A DNA stretch of 64,000 bases from Capniomyces stellatus (taxonomy: Eukaryota > Kickxellomycota > Harpellomycetes > Harpellales > Legeriomycetaceae). The translations under genes and the position numbers were made by a program. This document shows, piece by piece, positions 12,114 through 21,800 of the stretch. The notes beneath the pieces were generated by a model that was not told the DNA's origin, made no database searches, and was given only the letters and a program-made list of their open reading frames with translations. The stretch covers positions 76,146 through 140,145 of the forward strand of contig LUVW01000016.1 of assembly GCA_001661515.1 (NCBI GenBank), read 5' to 3'. How positions within the stretch are numbered: the first letter of the stretch is position 1; each line of letters starts with the position of its first letter.

Positions 12114-12600
12114 GTTGTGACCTGTGCAAATTCAAGGCGCTTGGAGCCAAGCTTGTATATATTGTTTATATTAAACTGTACATCTAACCTTAAAATAAAC
12201 CTGTACTTTAAACCAACGGGGTAGTTTATCCCGACATTTCGGTTGAAAGATTAGTCTTAAACGATGTTACTGTCTTGTTCTTGTTTGTTATAACGGTACT
12301 GGCCAATGGTTTATTTTTATTTTTTCAATTATGGCTGTTTAGTCCAGTTAAGGCTATCTGAACTGATAAGGTTGGACGAATGGAAAACATGAATTTAATT
12401 AATCAAATCCAAGCCAATAGAATAAAGCAAAAAATAATGCCAGTTATTAAAAGTGGGATTTGATGAATCCAACTTTATCTAAAACATGCGATGCCCATTT
12501 TTTTTCAAATGGAAAAAAAGAAATAAAAGAAAAGAGTTGAAACAGCGGAATAAATTGACTTTCTATCAACAGCAGCAAAGTAACATCACAATAGAACAAA

Positions 12601-13116
12601 ATGAATGAGCCTTCGATTTTCGACAAGCTAAAGCTTGGGTTTTTGATGGGATCAACGGTTGGAGCATGTCTTGGGACATTGATCGGAATATACTCGACAA
12701 TGAAGTAAGATCTGAACTGAAAATAAAAATATATTTAAAAAGTTAAAGCGTGTATGAATTGTTATCGATTAACAAATTGAATGAATGCTACCAGTAAAAG
12801 AAACGTCTACCGAAATCCATCACATAAAGAATTTGTTGTTTTTCGTTGAAATTTACGAAAACAATTTTAAAAGGGTTTGAAAATTGGAAAATTTAGGGTG
12901 GGACCGGGTCCAAGAGGGTATTTGGCTAGTATAGGAAAATATGCCTTGGCGTCAGGAACAACGTTTGGATTCTTCATGTCCATCGGTAGTGTAATACGAA
13001 CAGATAAAGAACAGCTCGACAATCAGGAGGTTCTTAATCTGCACAAACAAAATATCAATAGATTTGCTATAGCGTACCCCAAATATTCGCAATTTGTGAA
13101 TAAGGATAGACAATAG
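12601..13116 (+). CDS. MGR2: Mgr2/ROMO1 family inner-membrane protein (TIM23 translocase subunit)
   Basis: Mgr2 closes the lateral gate of the TIM23 presequence translocase in the mitochondrial inner membrane; ROMO1 is the animal form. Two exons (12601-12704 and 12897-13116) give 107 residues. The ATG exon carries IFDKLKLGFLMGSTVGACLG, the first helix of the family, and exon 2 begins VGPGPRGYLASIGKYALASG with FGFFMSIGSVIRTD, very close to the yeast-type motif. The two helices have the Gly-rich faces typical of the family. Like fungal Mgr2, and unlike ROMO1, it has a polar C-terminal extension (about 35 residues, DKEQLDNQEV onward). The CHY zinc-finger gene, also tied to mitochondrial import, lies convergently 400 bp downstream. 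Confidence 0.92.
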
Positions 13117-13516
13117 TTTGAGTTGAGAAGTTCTTGCCAAAAAAAAATGAAAAGAAGGGATTGTTGGTGTCAATGTTGGCAAGGAATACCTTGTAGGTGA
13201 TTGATCTACCCGTTGATACCTTCAAGTAGTGGTATGAAATTCTTCAATGAGCACCAACGTTCAGATTCAAGTTTTCTTTTTTTTTCTTCTTTTTTTAGTA
13301 TAAATGAGTAGTGCTTGAATAAAGTTTTATACAATAACGTGAAACAGCAATAGTATATTTGCTAGAAATCGCTGGTTTGGTGTTGGTTGAGGAGGTGTTT
13401 CAAACATTAATAATAGGGTAAATAAGTAAATCTAGTAAATAAAACCATCGTAATAAAAGACGAGTAGGCTTAGGTATTGAAAAAAAGGGGAGGGAAGTGA
13501 GTGGGTGTCTGTCAGG

Positions 13517-14277
13517 CTAGCCCAACCTGTGGTCCAGGTCGTTCGAGTTGAACGCGGTACGGGATATATCGTTTTTTACACGGAAATCTTTGATCATTCT
13601 GTTTTCAAGTCTAGCATCCTCACCCTCGATTCCAAGACCCATTTTGGGTATTTTAGCTTCGACAACGTAGTGGTTATCGCAATTGGGGCAGTATTCGTCG
13701 CTTTCCTCCAGCTCTCTAGTTTGTTGGTTATTTTAGAAATGAAAAGAAATTAAAAAAAAAGTGTTTACACTCGCAAAATAAACAAAGAATGAAGTTTTGG
13801 ATTATGAAACAAAAACAAGCTAGATCCAACAACTAGGTAAATACAAATATGTAACGATGATTTAGGGTATTTTGAGACTTACTCGGAGTTTTTTCTAAAG
13901 ACTTTTTTGCACTTTTTGCAAGCAAGAATCATTTCTGAGGATTTTTTCAGAAGATGGTCTGAGGATTCGGCATGACATTCAGGGCAATCAAACCATTTTT
14001 TGCAGCATGAAGCGCGGATTGAGACCTAAAATAGCCCACCAATAATAATAATAAAGGAACAAATTGAATTCAAGTTTTTGCAAGATTTCATCTAAACTCA
14101 AACAGAACTTTGCATTTAAGCAAGCAGAGTGACTGAGCAAATGCTTATCATCAAAAATAAAGACGATATGCAAATGAGAAAGGATGGATAATGTATAAGG
14201 TACAATGCTACCGTGCAAAACGGTAGTGAGGGATCAGGTTTCCGACTTACTTGGGCGTTCAGAATATGTTTACACAT
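13517..14277 (-). CDS. CHY zinc-finger protein (Hot13-like)
   Basis: Three minus-strand exons (14251-14277, 13883-14025, 13517-13715) give 122 residues. The very short first exon encodes MCKHILNAQ, the conserved start of this family, with Cys2 and His4 as zinc ligands. Exon 2 gives CCKKWFDCPECHAES, the DH pair and CKKCKKVF; exon 3 gives EYCPNCDNHYVVEAK. The C-terminal block GIEGEDARLENRMIKD is also typical of fungal members. Yeast Hot13 keeps Mia40 zinc-free in the intermembrane space and so helps import of small Tim proteins; that this protein does the same is inference from the domain. All splice phases agree. An unspliced reading would lose both the start and the zinc ligands. Confidence 0.85.
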
Positions 14278-14645
14278 TGGTCAATTAATACTCGAATGTA
14301 AGTTTAGTGTTTTTATTTCTTGCTTTTTTATTTGCTCTTTAACAAACCAAAAGTTGCTTCAATCGATAAAAGGTGTACAGTTCTTAGCTTTGTTGTTGCT
14401 GTGATGGCGGCTATGTTTTTTTAAATGGGCAAGATTCTGTATTTCAAGTTTAAGGCTGAAAAGGCAAAACTAAAAGTAAAACTAAAAACGAGTAAACAGA
14501 TTAAAAAAAAAGTAAACAAAGCCTAGAAACAAAATATCGAAAGTTAGCAGAGTAAAAACCAAGAGTTTTATTAGTAATGACACATTGGTTCTGTATGTTT
14601 TTTTTTAAAAAAAAACAAAAAAAATCAAGGATAAAGTCGAATCAA

Positions 14646-14700
14646 GTTGGTTTTTGATTTTTGATTTTTGATTTTTGATTTTTGGCTTTTGATTTTTGGT
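14646..14700. repeat. short tandem (TTTTTGA)n tract
   Basis: Repeated units of TTTTTGA with one TTTTGGC variant, located 3' of the minus-strand kinase gene. Simple-sequence repeat with no coding capacity. Confidence 0.85.
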
Positions 14701-14819
14701 TGATAAAGAATTAAAAGATAAAAACGTTGAACTTGTTCAATTTAAAAAAAAAACCTAAAAAAAAAGATTAAAAAAAATGCTAATATTGAAAGAGCAGAGG
14801 AATTAGTAAAGAAGAAAGA

Positions 14820-17800
14820 CTAAATGTTTCCAACAAAACTTTGCAGTTTGGATATCTCGGTGTTTAAAGCAGAAATGTGATTGTCCTTTTCAGCCAGCTG
14901 AGCCTTCAGAATAGCAATCAAGTCGTCCTTTTCAGAGTTACCGCAGACATTATGAGATTGTAGTTGCTCGTGACCGTGACGATCACGAATATTTGACAAG
15001 GATGCCATACCAGAGCTGTTGGGGGCATAAGAGCGGGTCTTGATCTCATCGACAACCAAGCAGTTGGCTAAGTTAGACTTGGTCTGATTTTGGGAGCGAT
15101 ATTGGCTTGAAACGTTGTTTATCTCAAAACCCCCATAATTGTCATTATCATTATCATTGTGAAAGTGATGAATGTCACACATTGGGCTATTAGGGAATTG
15201 GGGAAAGACAACAAAAGTGTTACCGGCATTTCCCGGCTGAAACCCGTCATAATACTCGGGGAATTCGTCACTGCCCTTACACTCCAGTTTGAAGTCGGAC
15301 CTGGGAAGAAAGCTGGGTTGGTAGGACGTAGAAATGTATGGAGCGGGTTTGGTGGAGTGGGATCTATAGTAAACCGGGCTGCTGAGAGAGTTGTGGATCT
15401 TGGAATGGTTGAGTGGTTTGGGATTCAGGAATTCGGGCGAAGCAGAACTGATTGGCTGAGACCCAAGGACCATCTGGTCAATGAAGCCAGCCGAGCAGGA
15501 CTTGTTCAACTCGGTGGAATAGCGGTAGAAACTCGCGGTGTTGGACAAACCGTTGAACAGATCAGATGAAAGAATAGCATTGGCACTGGGCCGATCAACA
15601 GGGTTCTTGTTCATCAGCCAGCGGATAAAGGCCGACTCTTTTGGCCACTTTAGTTCAAACCCAGTAGGAAACAAACCGTCTCTCAAGTCCTTCAAAACGT
15701 AATGGCGTTCCATCAGCGTGTTGAACTTGTAGAACAGCTCAAAGAAGATTATTCCCAGCGAGTAAATGTCAGCCTTGGACCCGTACGGTATTGTAGGAAC
15801 TGCCAGCTGCTCGGGCGCTGCATAAGTCACTGTCCCCACCCCACTTGTTCTGCCGCTACTCTTATTGGCCGAGCTGCTGACTGTCAGTGGTTTACTGGCG
15901 TTTGGCGTTTTGCAGCTCAAAAACAGGTCTGTTGGACTAACGATTCCCGAGTTCCTGCGGTTGTGGAGAATCGACACCGATCTTCCGCGCCGGTTGTACG
16001 TGATCGGCGCTGAACGGCCACCATCCATCAAATCAACCTCGTTTTTCCTTATAATCTCATTCTCAATTGCCTTGAGAGACAGATTGTTGTCAAAGTTGAC
16101 CATTTCGCTTGTTGACACCAGCCCAAAATCACCAATCAGAGGTGTTAGCTTGACCTTTCTGCACTTGCCGCCGCACTTGGCCGAATAGCTGCCACTAGTC
16201 TTGGTCTCGCCATTTTTTCCCGCAAGCTTGTCGGAAAAGACATCTGACCAGCTGATTCCGCTTTTGGTCCCGCTACTGTTCTCTCTAGCACCTGCACACA
16301 GTTCACATGACTGAAACTCAAAATCCAAAAACACATTTGCAGGCTTCAAGTCTCGGTGGATCAAATTGCTTTTGTGGATAGCCTCAACTGCACTGCATAT
16401 CTCTTTAAACAGCTCAATGTTGTCGCTTTTGTTTATTATGTCTTGGCTGTCGATCTTGTTTCTTTGGTGCAAATACTCGTGCAGCGTAGTTTCACAAAGC
16501 TGCATTTGCACAAACAAAGTTGCCACATTCACATTTACCAGCCGTTTGCATTTACTGCGACCCACATCCTCCTCCCCTACATCCACTCCAACATCATATT
16601 TACCCTCCTCAGCCATTTTCCCTTCTTCTACCTCCTCTCCAATCGCTGGATGTCGATGTTTCTCCCCACTGCTACCATTCATCAAACTCTGACTACTATC
16701 ATCGCTATTGATGCTGCTGTTTATGTTCACCTTGTTTTTGCTTTTGCTTTTACTTTTGCTTTTGCTTTTGCTTGTGTTTTTTCTATTATTCTTGTCCTCG
16801 TTTTTGTTTCCAACTCCCGAATTAATCTCATTCCTTTGAACCCCATTCACAAATCTAGATTTGGTACCAGTGCCAAAGTTTGTATTTACATTTACACTTG
16901 TATTTACACTTGTGCTCGTATTTCCATTTAGTAACTGCGACCATTTATAACCTCCTTTGTTCATATTTCCCAACAGGAAGCTTCTTGAATCAAGTGACTT
17001 TGCAAACCCACTCGCTCCAATGCCCCTAGCCTTGCTTTTCTCTCCTCTGAAATCTATTGGCTTCTCCAAAGTCATTGATGCCATCGAAACTAACGGTTTA
17101 GTTCTTTCTATTGAGATCCCTTTTGTTCCATCGATTGATCCAATGTTAAACGCTGTCTTGCCGGCATCTTTGCCAGCATCTTTATCTCCATCTCCACTCC
17201 TTCCCCTCTGCTTTTTGCTATATCCACCTTCATTATCTCCACGCTCTTCTCCCGCTTTCCTGTCCCTTCCCACATTTACATTTACTTTTGCACTTGCATT
17301 TGTATTTACGTTTGTTTTCAAGGCATCGTTGCTACACACTAGTGTACTGTAATCTTTGAAACTATCCGAATTTACGTCCATCTTGCCTGCCCTCATACCA
17401 TTACCACCTATCTTGTTTATGTTTGCATTGTTTCCAATCCCAAATATCGCCCCTCCACTTGCCTGTGCCTGTACATTACCCACCGAGTCTGTGCTGGGCT
17501 CTGTGGTCATTCCACTGCTCCTGACTCCAGTGTTGAACCCACTAGACTCGTTGCTGTAGTTCGTTTTCCCATTTCCGATCCCAAATTGGAACTCGAATTT
17601 GTCTACACTAACTTCATTGGATGATTTCTCATACATACTCTGCGTTTCAAAAACCACTCCATCGCTCCAGTCTTCCTCTGCGCCATCAACTCTGCCCTTA
17701 AGTCCAAATCTCGAGTCTTCACAATTACCAAACACAAACAAACTTTCCCGGCTCCTTTTTGACTTTATTTCGTTGACCAACTCCAGCTTATTGCCCACCT

Positions 17801-20159
17801 TACTACTTTCTCGATTCGACCCTGTGAACATATCCACGATAGAGTTTTTGCTATTCCACAGCCTTCCCAACAATGGCTTGGCTGCTACCATTTCAGGTGT
17901 CTTGCTAACATGTTTGGCGTTGGTGCTGTCTTTATCCAAATCCAAATCAGAATCAAATTCCTGTTTCAGCTCCCAAACCCTTTCATATTTTTGACCTTCT
18001 TTTCCCGCCTGTTCCTCATTCCTATTCCTATTCATATTCCTATTCCTATTCTCATCCGTATCTTTACCTTTGTTTGTGCAAACAACATCGCCATCAACTG
18101 AATCCTCTGCTTTGTCCACACTTCCTCTACTTGGCCTTTTCAACTCCTCATCTCCATCGCTTTCTGAGGCCAAATTGCTTAGATCTCGATAATTTCTTTG
18201 TAAGCTCGGCTTTTTTACCTCTATTTTCTCTGTTTCTATTCTTTTACTTTCCATCATTTTATTTTCTATTATCGTTACTTCGACCTTCTTTGTCCTTGTC
18301 TTTGCCTTTGCCCCGTGGCTTTCATAGCTCATCGACACATTGCTCTCCTGGTTTTGGGTTTCTCTTACTAAAATATTGCTGCCAATTTGTTTTATTGTTT
18401 TTATTGGCTCTGTGCCATTCTGGACGTTTCTAATCTGCTTCAAACTCTCTTTCTTTGATCTTGACCTCGATGTTCTTCTAACCCGAACTCCAAACTCAAT
18501 CCAGCTGCTATAATACCGAACTATGTTTGGATGGTTAAGCCGTGCCAATACCTTAATCTCCCTCAAAGTCTTTTCGGCTGCTATCCCCTCTTTAATCCTA
18601 ATCTGCTTTATCGCATATCCCGTTCCGTCCAATTTGTTCATTGCCTCGTAAACGTCCCCAAAGCCCCCCTTCCCAATCCGCCTAATCTCCACAAAGTCCT
18701 CCTCATACCGTGACTTCTTGATCTTCCCCATCATCTCCGTCATAAACGTAAAGTCCCGCTTAGATGTCGACTTGCTCAACGATGCCAGCTGTTTGTTGGT
18801 ATCCGTCCACATTTGCGTTGACTTTATATCAAACTTTTTGCTTATTTCAACCTCTGAACGCTCATACTCCAAAGTCTCCTGCTTTCCAAATCCTTTATAC
18901 ACCCCTGAAACTGTCACCTTTTCTCGTCTCTCACACTCCACATTCACCATACTCGTGTCAAGCTCACCTGACTCAGAGCCACTAAACTTTGCCTTTATGC
19001 TTTTGTTGAACGTATGACTCGACACACTGCCTTTTCTCCGCTCTGAACTTGCCCTCCTCCACTTATACCCCTTGCCCGCCCCGCTGCTCTCTGCAAACAC
19101 AACCTCGCTGTTGTAACTGTTAATCGAGCTCTTTTCCCCATAGCTACTCTCGCTTTCCCCCGAACTGTCGCTACTATCACTATTTCCTTCGCCTTTGCCT
19201 CTGTCTTTGCCCTCCTTATCACTACAACCGCTGTCGCTGACATCATCCAGCCCACTCTCTACAGCATACTCCAGTCTCCTGCCCACACTAGAAACCCCGG
19301 TCTTTGGTTCCTTATATTCAACGTCTCCCCATCTGTTAAACCTCAGATCATAGCCATTCTCTCTTTTGTACAGTCTAGCCGTCTGGTCCCTATTCCCAAC
19401 CCCAGGCCTATTATTGAGAATCCCCGAAATCTCAGAGAAATCGTCGCTATCATTGCTATTGCTATTCATATTGCTATAATCAATCCCCTTGGAATTGCCG
19501 TCGCTCCCGCTATTCGCATTACTAACACTGTCGCCGCTGCCAGTATCGTCGCTATTGCTACTATCATTGTTTTCGCTTGCAGAATACTCTAGTTTCCTCT
19601 GAGTTTTGTGATTTTGCATTTGTGCCTCCTTAGTCGCTTCGCATAGTAGCTCGTAAAGCTTGATCTTGTATTGCTCCCTTAACGACGAAACCGAGTCATC
19701 GTACTCATTGCCAATCACTCCTTCGCTAAACAGTCTTTTGCATATCAACAGATAAACCTGACGGTTGAACTTGTTGTCGGTTCCTATCGTCGATACCACC
19801 AACTCGAGCAACGATGTTAGCAACAGCCTCGTATCAATGTTGCTTTTCCTGATACACACCTCACTCTGTGTCGTCTTTATAACATACTGTTGTCTACGCA
19901 GCTCTGACTTCATTTTCTCCTCTAAAAATGACTTTTCTATCAATTCCATCTCATTCTTCAGCACATTATTTGCCATTTTAGGCGTCCCATATACATACAA
20001 ACACTCGTCTCCAAACACCCTTCTGCCCACCTCGCCCCCTTCTTTACCCGTGCCTTTCCCCTTTAAAGGAATCCCCTTCTGCTTTGCTTTACTTTCATCA
20101 GTGCTCTCTAGCTCTTTTAACGTTCCTCCATCCACTTCCTCAGTTAACCCTTGGTTCAT
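14820..20159 (-). CDS. HRI-type eIF2alpha kinase with giant disordered inserts
   Basis: Phosphorylates eIF2alpha under stress to slow translation. It is intronless, about 1,779 residues from the ATG at 20159; a longer frame opens 15 bases upstream with a TTG. An N-terminal helical region (LLLTSLLELVVSTIG...NRQVYLLICKRLF, about 115-150) matches the HRI N-terminus. The kinase domain starts near 490: Gly-loop GKGGFGDVYEA (about 496-506), YAIKQI, LNHPNIVRYYSSWIEF (about 535-553). Then about 650 residues of Asn/Ser/Lys-rich sequence interrupt the N-lobe. The domain resumes at FVQMQLCETTLHEYL (about 1220), HRDLKPANVFLDF (about 1268), GDFGLVS (about 1345) and YAAPEQL (about 1448). A second insert with CELC and CGGKC pairs lies between HRD and DFG. 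The C-terminal coiled coil (about 1747-1777) matches HRI and argues against GCN2, as do the missing RWD and HisRS domains. Confidence 0.88.
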   Translation of the reverse strand: MNQGLTEEVDGGTLKELESTDESKAKQKGIPLKGKGTGKEGGEVGRRVFGDECLYVYGTPKMANNVLKNEMELIEKSFLEEKMKSELRRQQYVIKTTQSEVCIRKSNIDTRLLLTSLLELVVSTIGTDNKFNRQVYLLICKRLFSEGVIGNEYDDSVSSLREQYKIKLYELLCEATKEAQMQNHKTQRKLEYSASENNDSSNSDDTGSGDSVSNANSGSDGNSKGIDYSNMNSNSNDSDDFSEISGILNNRPGVGNRDQTARLYKRENGYDLRFNRWGDVEYKEPKTGVSSVGRRLEYAVESGLDDVSDSGCSDKEGKDRGKGEGNSDSSDSSGESESSYGEKSSINSYNSEVVFAESSGAGKGYKWRRASSERRKGSVSSHTFNKSIKAKFSGSESGELDTSMVNVECERREKVTVSGVYKGFGKQETLEYERSEVEISKKFDIKSTQMWTDTNKQLASLSKSTSKRDFTFMTEMMGKIKKSRYEEDFVEIRRIGKGGFGDVYEAMNKLDGTGYAIKQIRIKEGIAAEKTLREIKVLARLNHPNIVRYYSSWIEFGVRVRRTSRSRSKKESLKQIRNVQNGTEPIKTIKQIGSNILVRETQNQESNVSMSYESHGAKAKTRTKKVEVTIIENKMMESKRIETEKIEVKKPSLQRNYRDLSNLASESDGDEELKRPSRGSVDKAEDSVDGDVVCTNKGKDTDENRNRNMNRNRNEEQAGKEGQKYERVWELKQEFDSDLDLDKDSTNAKHVSKTPEMVAAKPLLGRLWNSKNSIVDMFTGSNRESSKVGNKLELVNEIKSKRSRESLFVFGNCEDSRFGLKGRVDGAEEDWSDGVVFETQSMYEKSSNEVSVDKFEFQFGIGNGKTNYSNESSGFNTGVRSSGMTTEPSTDSVGNVQAQASGGAIFGIGNNANINKIGGNGMRAGKMDVNSDSFKDYSTLVCSNDALKTNVNTNASAKVNVNVGRDRKAGEERGDNEGGYSKKQRGRSGDGDKDAGKDAGKTAFNIGSIDGTKGISIERTKPLVSMASMTLEKPIDFRGEKSKARGIGASGFAKSLDSRSFLLGNMNKGGYKWSQLLNGNTSTSVNTSVNVNTNFGTGTKSRFVNGVQRNEINSGVGNKNEDKNNRKNTSKSKSKSKSKSKNKVNINSSINSDDSSQSLMNGSSGEKHRHPAIGEEVEEGKMAEEGKYDVGVDVGEEDVGRSKCKRLVNVNVATLFVQMQLCETTLHEYLHQRNKIDSQDIINKSDNIELFKEICSAVEAIHKSNLIHRDLKPANVFLDFEFQSCELCAGARENSSGTKSGISWSDVFSDKLAGKNGETKTSGSYSAKCGGKCRKVKLTPLIGDFGLVSTSEMVNFDNNLSLKAIENEIIRKNEVDLMDGGRSAPITYNRRGRSVSILHNRRNSGIVSPTDLFLSCKTPNASKPLTVSSSANKSSGRTSGVGTVTYAAPEQLAVPTIPYGSKADIYSLGIIFFELFYKFNTLMERHYVLKDLRDGLFPTGFELKWPKESAFIRWLMNKNPVDRPSANAILSSDLFNGLSNTASFYRYSTELNKSCSAGFIDQMVLGSQPISSASPEFLNPKPLNHSKIHNSLSSPVYYRSHSTKPAPYISTSYQPSFLPRSDFKLECKGSDEFPEYYDGFQPGNAGNTFVVFPQFPNSPMCDIHHFHNDNDNDNYGGFEINNVSSQYRSQNQTKSNLANCLVVDEIKTRSYAPNSSGMASLSNIRDRHGHEQLQSHNVCGNSEKDDLIAILKAQLAEKDNHISALNTEISKLQSFVGNI

Positions 20160-21800
20160 AATACTGCTCAACAACTATATCCCAGCACTGTTCGTCTATT
20201 TTCTATATCACGTCTATATTCTGCTTTATTGTACCTCAAGGCTAGCGTATACCTTTTTGTTTATGTTTTGATTTTGCTATAATTCCAAGCTCTAGCTCCT
20301 ATTTATTTGACTTGTCCGGCTTGTGTTAGTTATATTTTCATCGATACCTCGTTAATTTAATTGAAATCTTAAATAATATATTTTCCTGTCTTTTTTTTCC
20401 TCTTTGCTTGCTGCTGATCAAATCCTGAGGCAAAATCCAGCTTGTTTTATATTCAGGCTACCAAATTTAAAAATATTGCGGTTGGAGTTTAATGTTACAG
20501 TGATGATACAGTTATAATATATGCGTATAGATATGTTGTGTAGTCGAATATAAATAATAATGAAACTTTGCTCTTTTTTTGGATTTGAGAGTTTTTTTTT
20601 TTGATGTATAGGCTAGAGGTAACAAAATTATTGATGATATATTCCTTTATTTATATTAAATCACTCATTTGACTTTAGTTGCTTTATTTATTTCCAAAAT
20701 GTCCTTGAAACTCGATGTGTTCCTTTTTTATATTTTTAGACATAGTACAAAGCAGCATAATACCTAGGCTCTTTTACATTCTTTACTAGTCTTGCTTGTT
20801 ATTATACCTAGATAATTTTACTTTCCAATAATAATCTTCAATTCGACTCGCCAATCATAACCTCCAATTTTTATTAATGTTCCTTTCCCTAATTAATTTT
20901 TTTTATCCCTTATTTTTTTTTTTTGTCCATAATTTAGCGTATTACAAATCCTCCACTCTCACCTAATAAATTTGCTAATCAGCTTCCAGCTTTATCCTTC
21001 TGATTAGCTTTTTACCATAATTAGCAATGCTATCAACCAAATCTTTTTTTTCATATAACCTCAATTATAAATCTCGCCAATTTCATTCTAGGTTAAATCT
21101 ACTTGTTTATTTACTAATTTTACCTTTGATCACTATTGTGTTATTCTTGTCACAAATAAAGCAGCCAAGCCGTTCGCCAACGTTTCTGCTAAACTACTCT
21201 TACACTATCTTGTTTGTTTCTTATTCTTCAGCTTTACTTTCCCGTTCCCACTTCTTTTTTTCTTTCTTATTCCCTTTCCCTTATTCCGTTCTCGCTTGAT
21301 GCTTCAATAGTCTAAATACTGTTTATTTCCTTTTGCAACTCCAAGAACAGGCTTACCCGAGTTCCAGTTCTTTGTTGTTTTTCGGATTCAAACACTATAT
21401 TCGATTCGCCTTGTGTTTGTTCAACAATCTCGGACTTTGCTTTAACTGTCCTACTTCTTTATGTTTTGTGTTTGTATACTCCCAGAATGTTTTTGCCAGC
21501 TTGGCCACTATTATCTTTGCCCTTGATTTCGTAGACTGGCCCGATTATACAGGCTATTTCTATAATGATAGTTATTCTTTTCCTCTGACGGCAGCTATTC
21601 GATTTATCTGACGGCAGCTATTATTTTTCTCCAACTTGCATAGATTCTTCCCTTATGTTTTATTTTCAAGTTCTTGGCGACCTTATTGAGATAGTAGCTC
21701 TGACTTCAAGCCTGTTTAGTTTTGACTCTTTATTTAAACTTTTTTTTTTTTATTGAAGAATAAAATGAAATTCACACTTTGCTGCTGAAAAAAGCTAAAC
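20160..21800. other. pyrimidine-rich upstream region of the kinase gene
   Basis: On the plus strand this stretch is rich in T and C, so on the kinase's sense strand it is A/G-rich, as are the leaders of other genes here. No family-like coding exon is visible. A 16-bp direct repeat (TCTGACGGCAGCTATT) occurs twice near 21585-21624. It may be a long 5' leader or promoter; that is inference. Confidence 0.4.

Noticed and set aside
15159..19255. Many plus-strand and off-frame open reading frames across the kinase gene
   Set aside because: They are shadows of the 1,779-codon kinase frame; their sequences are low-complexity complements of Ser/Asn/Lys codons.
14820..20159. GCN2 as the identity of the eIF2alpha kinase
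   Set aside because: No RWD domain, pseudokinase or HisRS-like domain is present. The N-terminal helical block and C-terminal coiled coil fit HRI.
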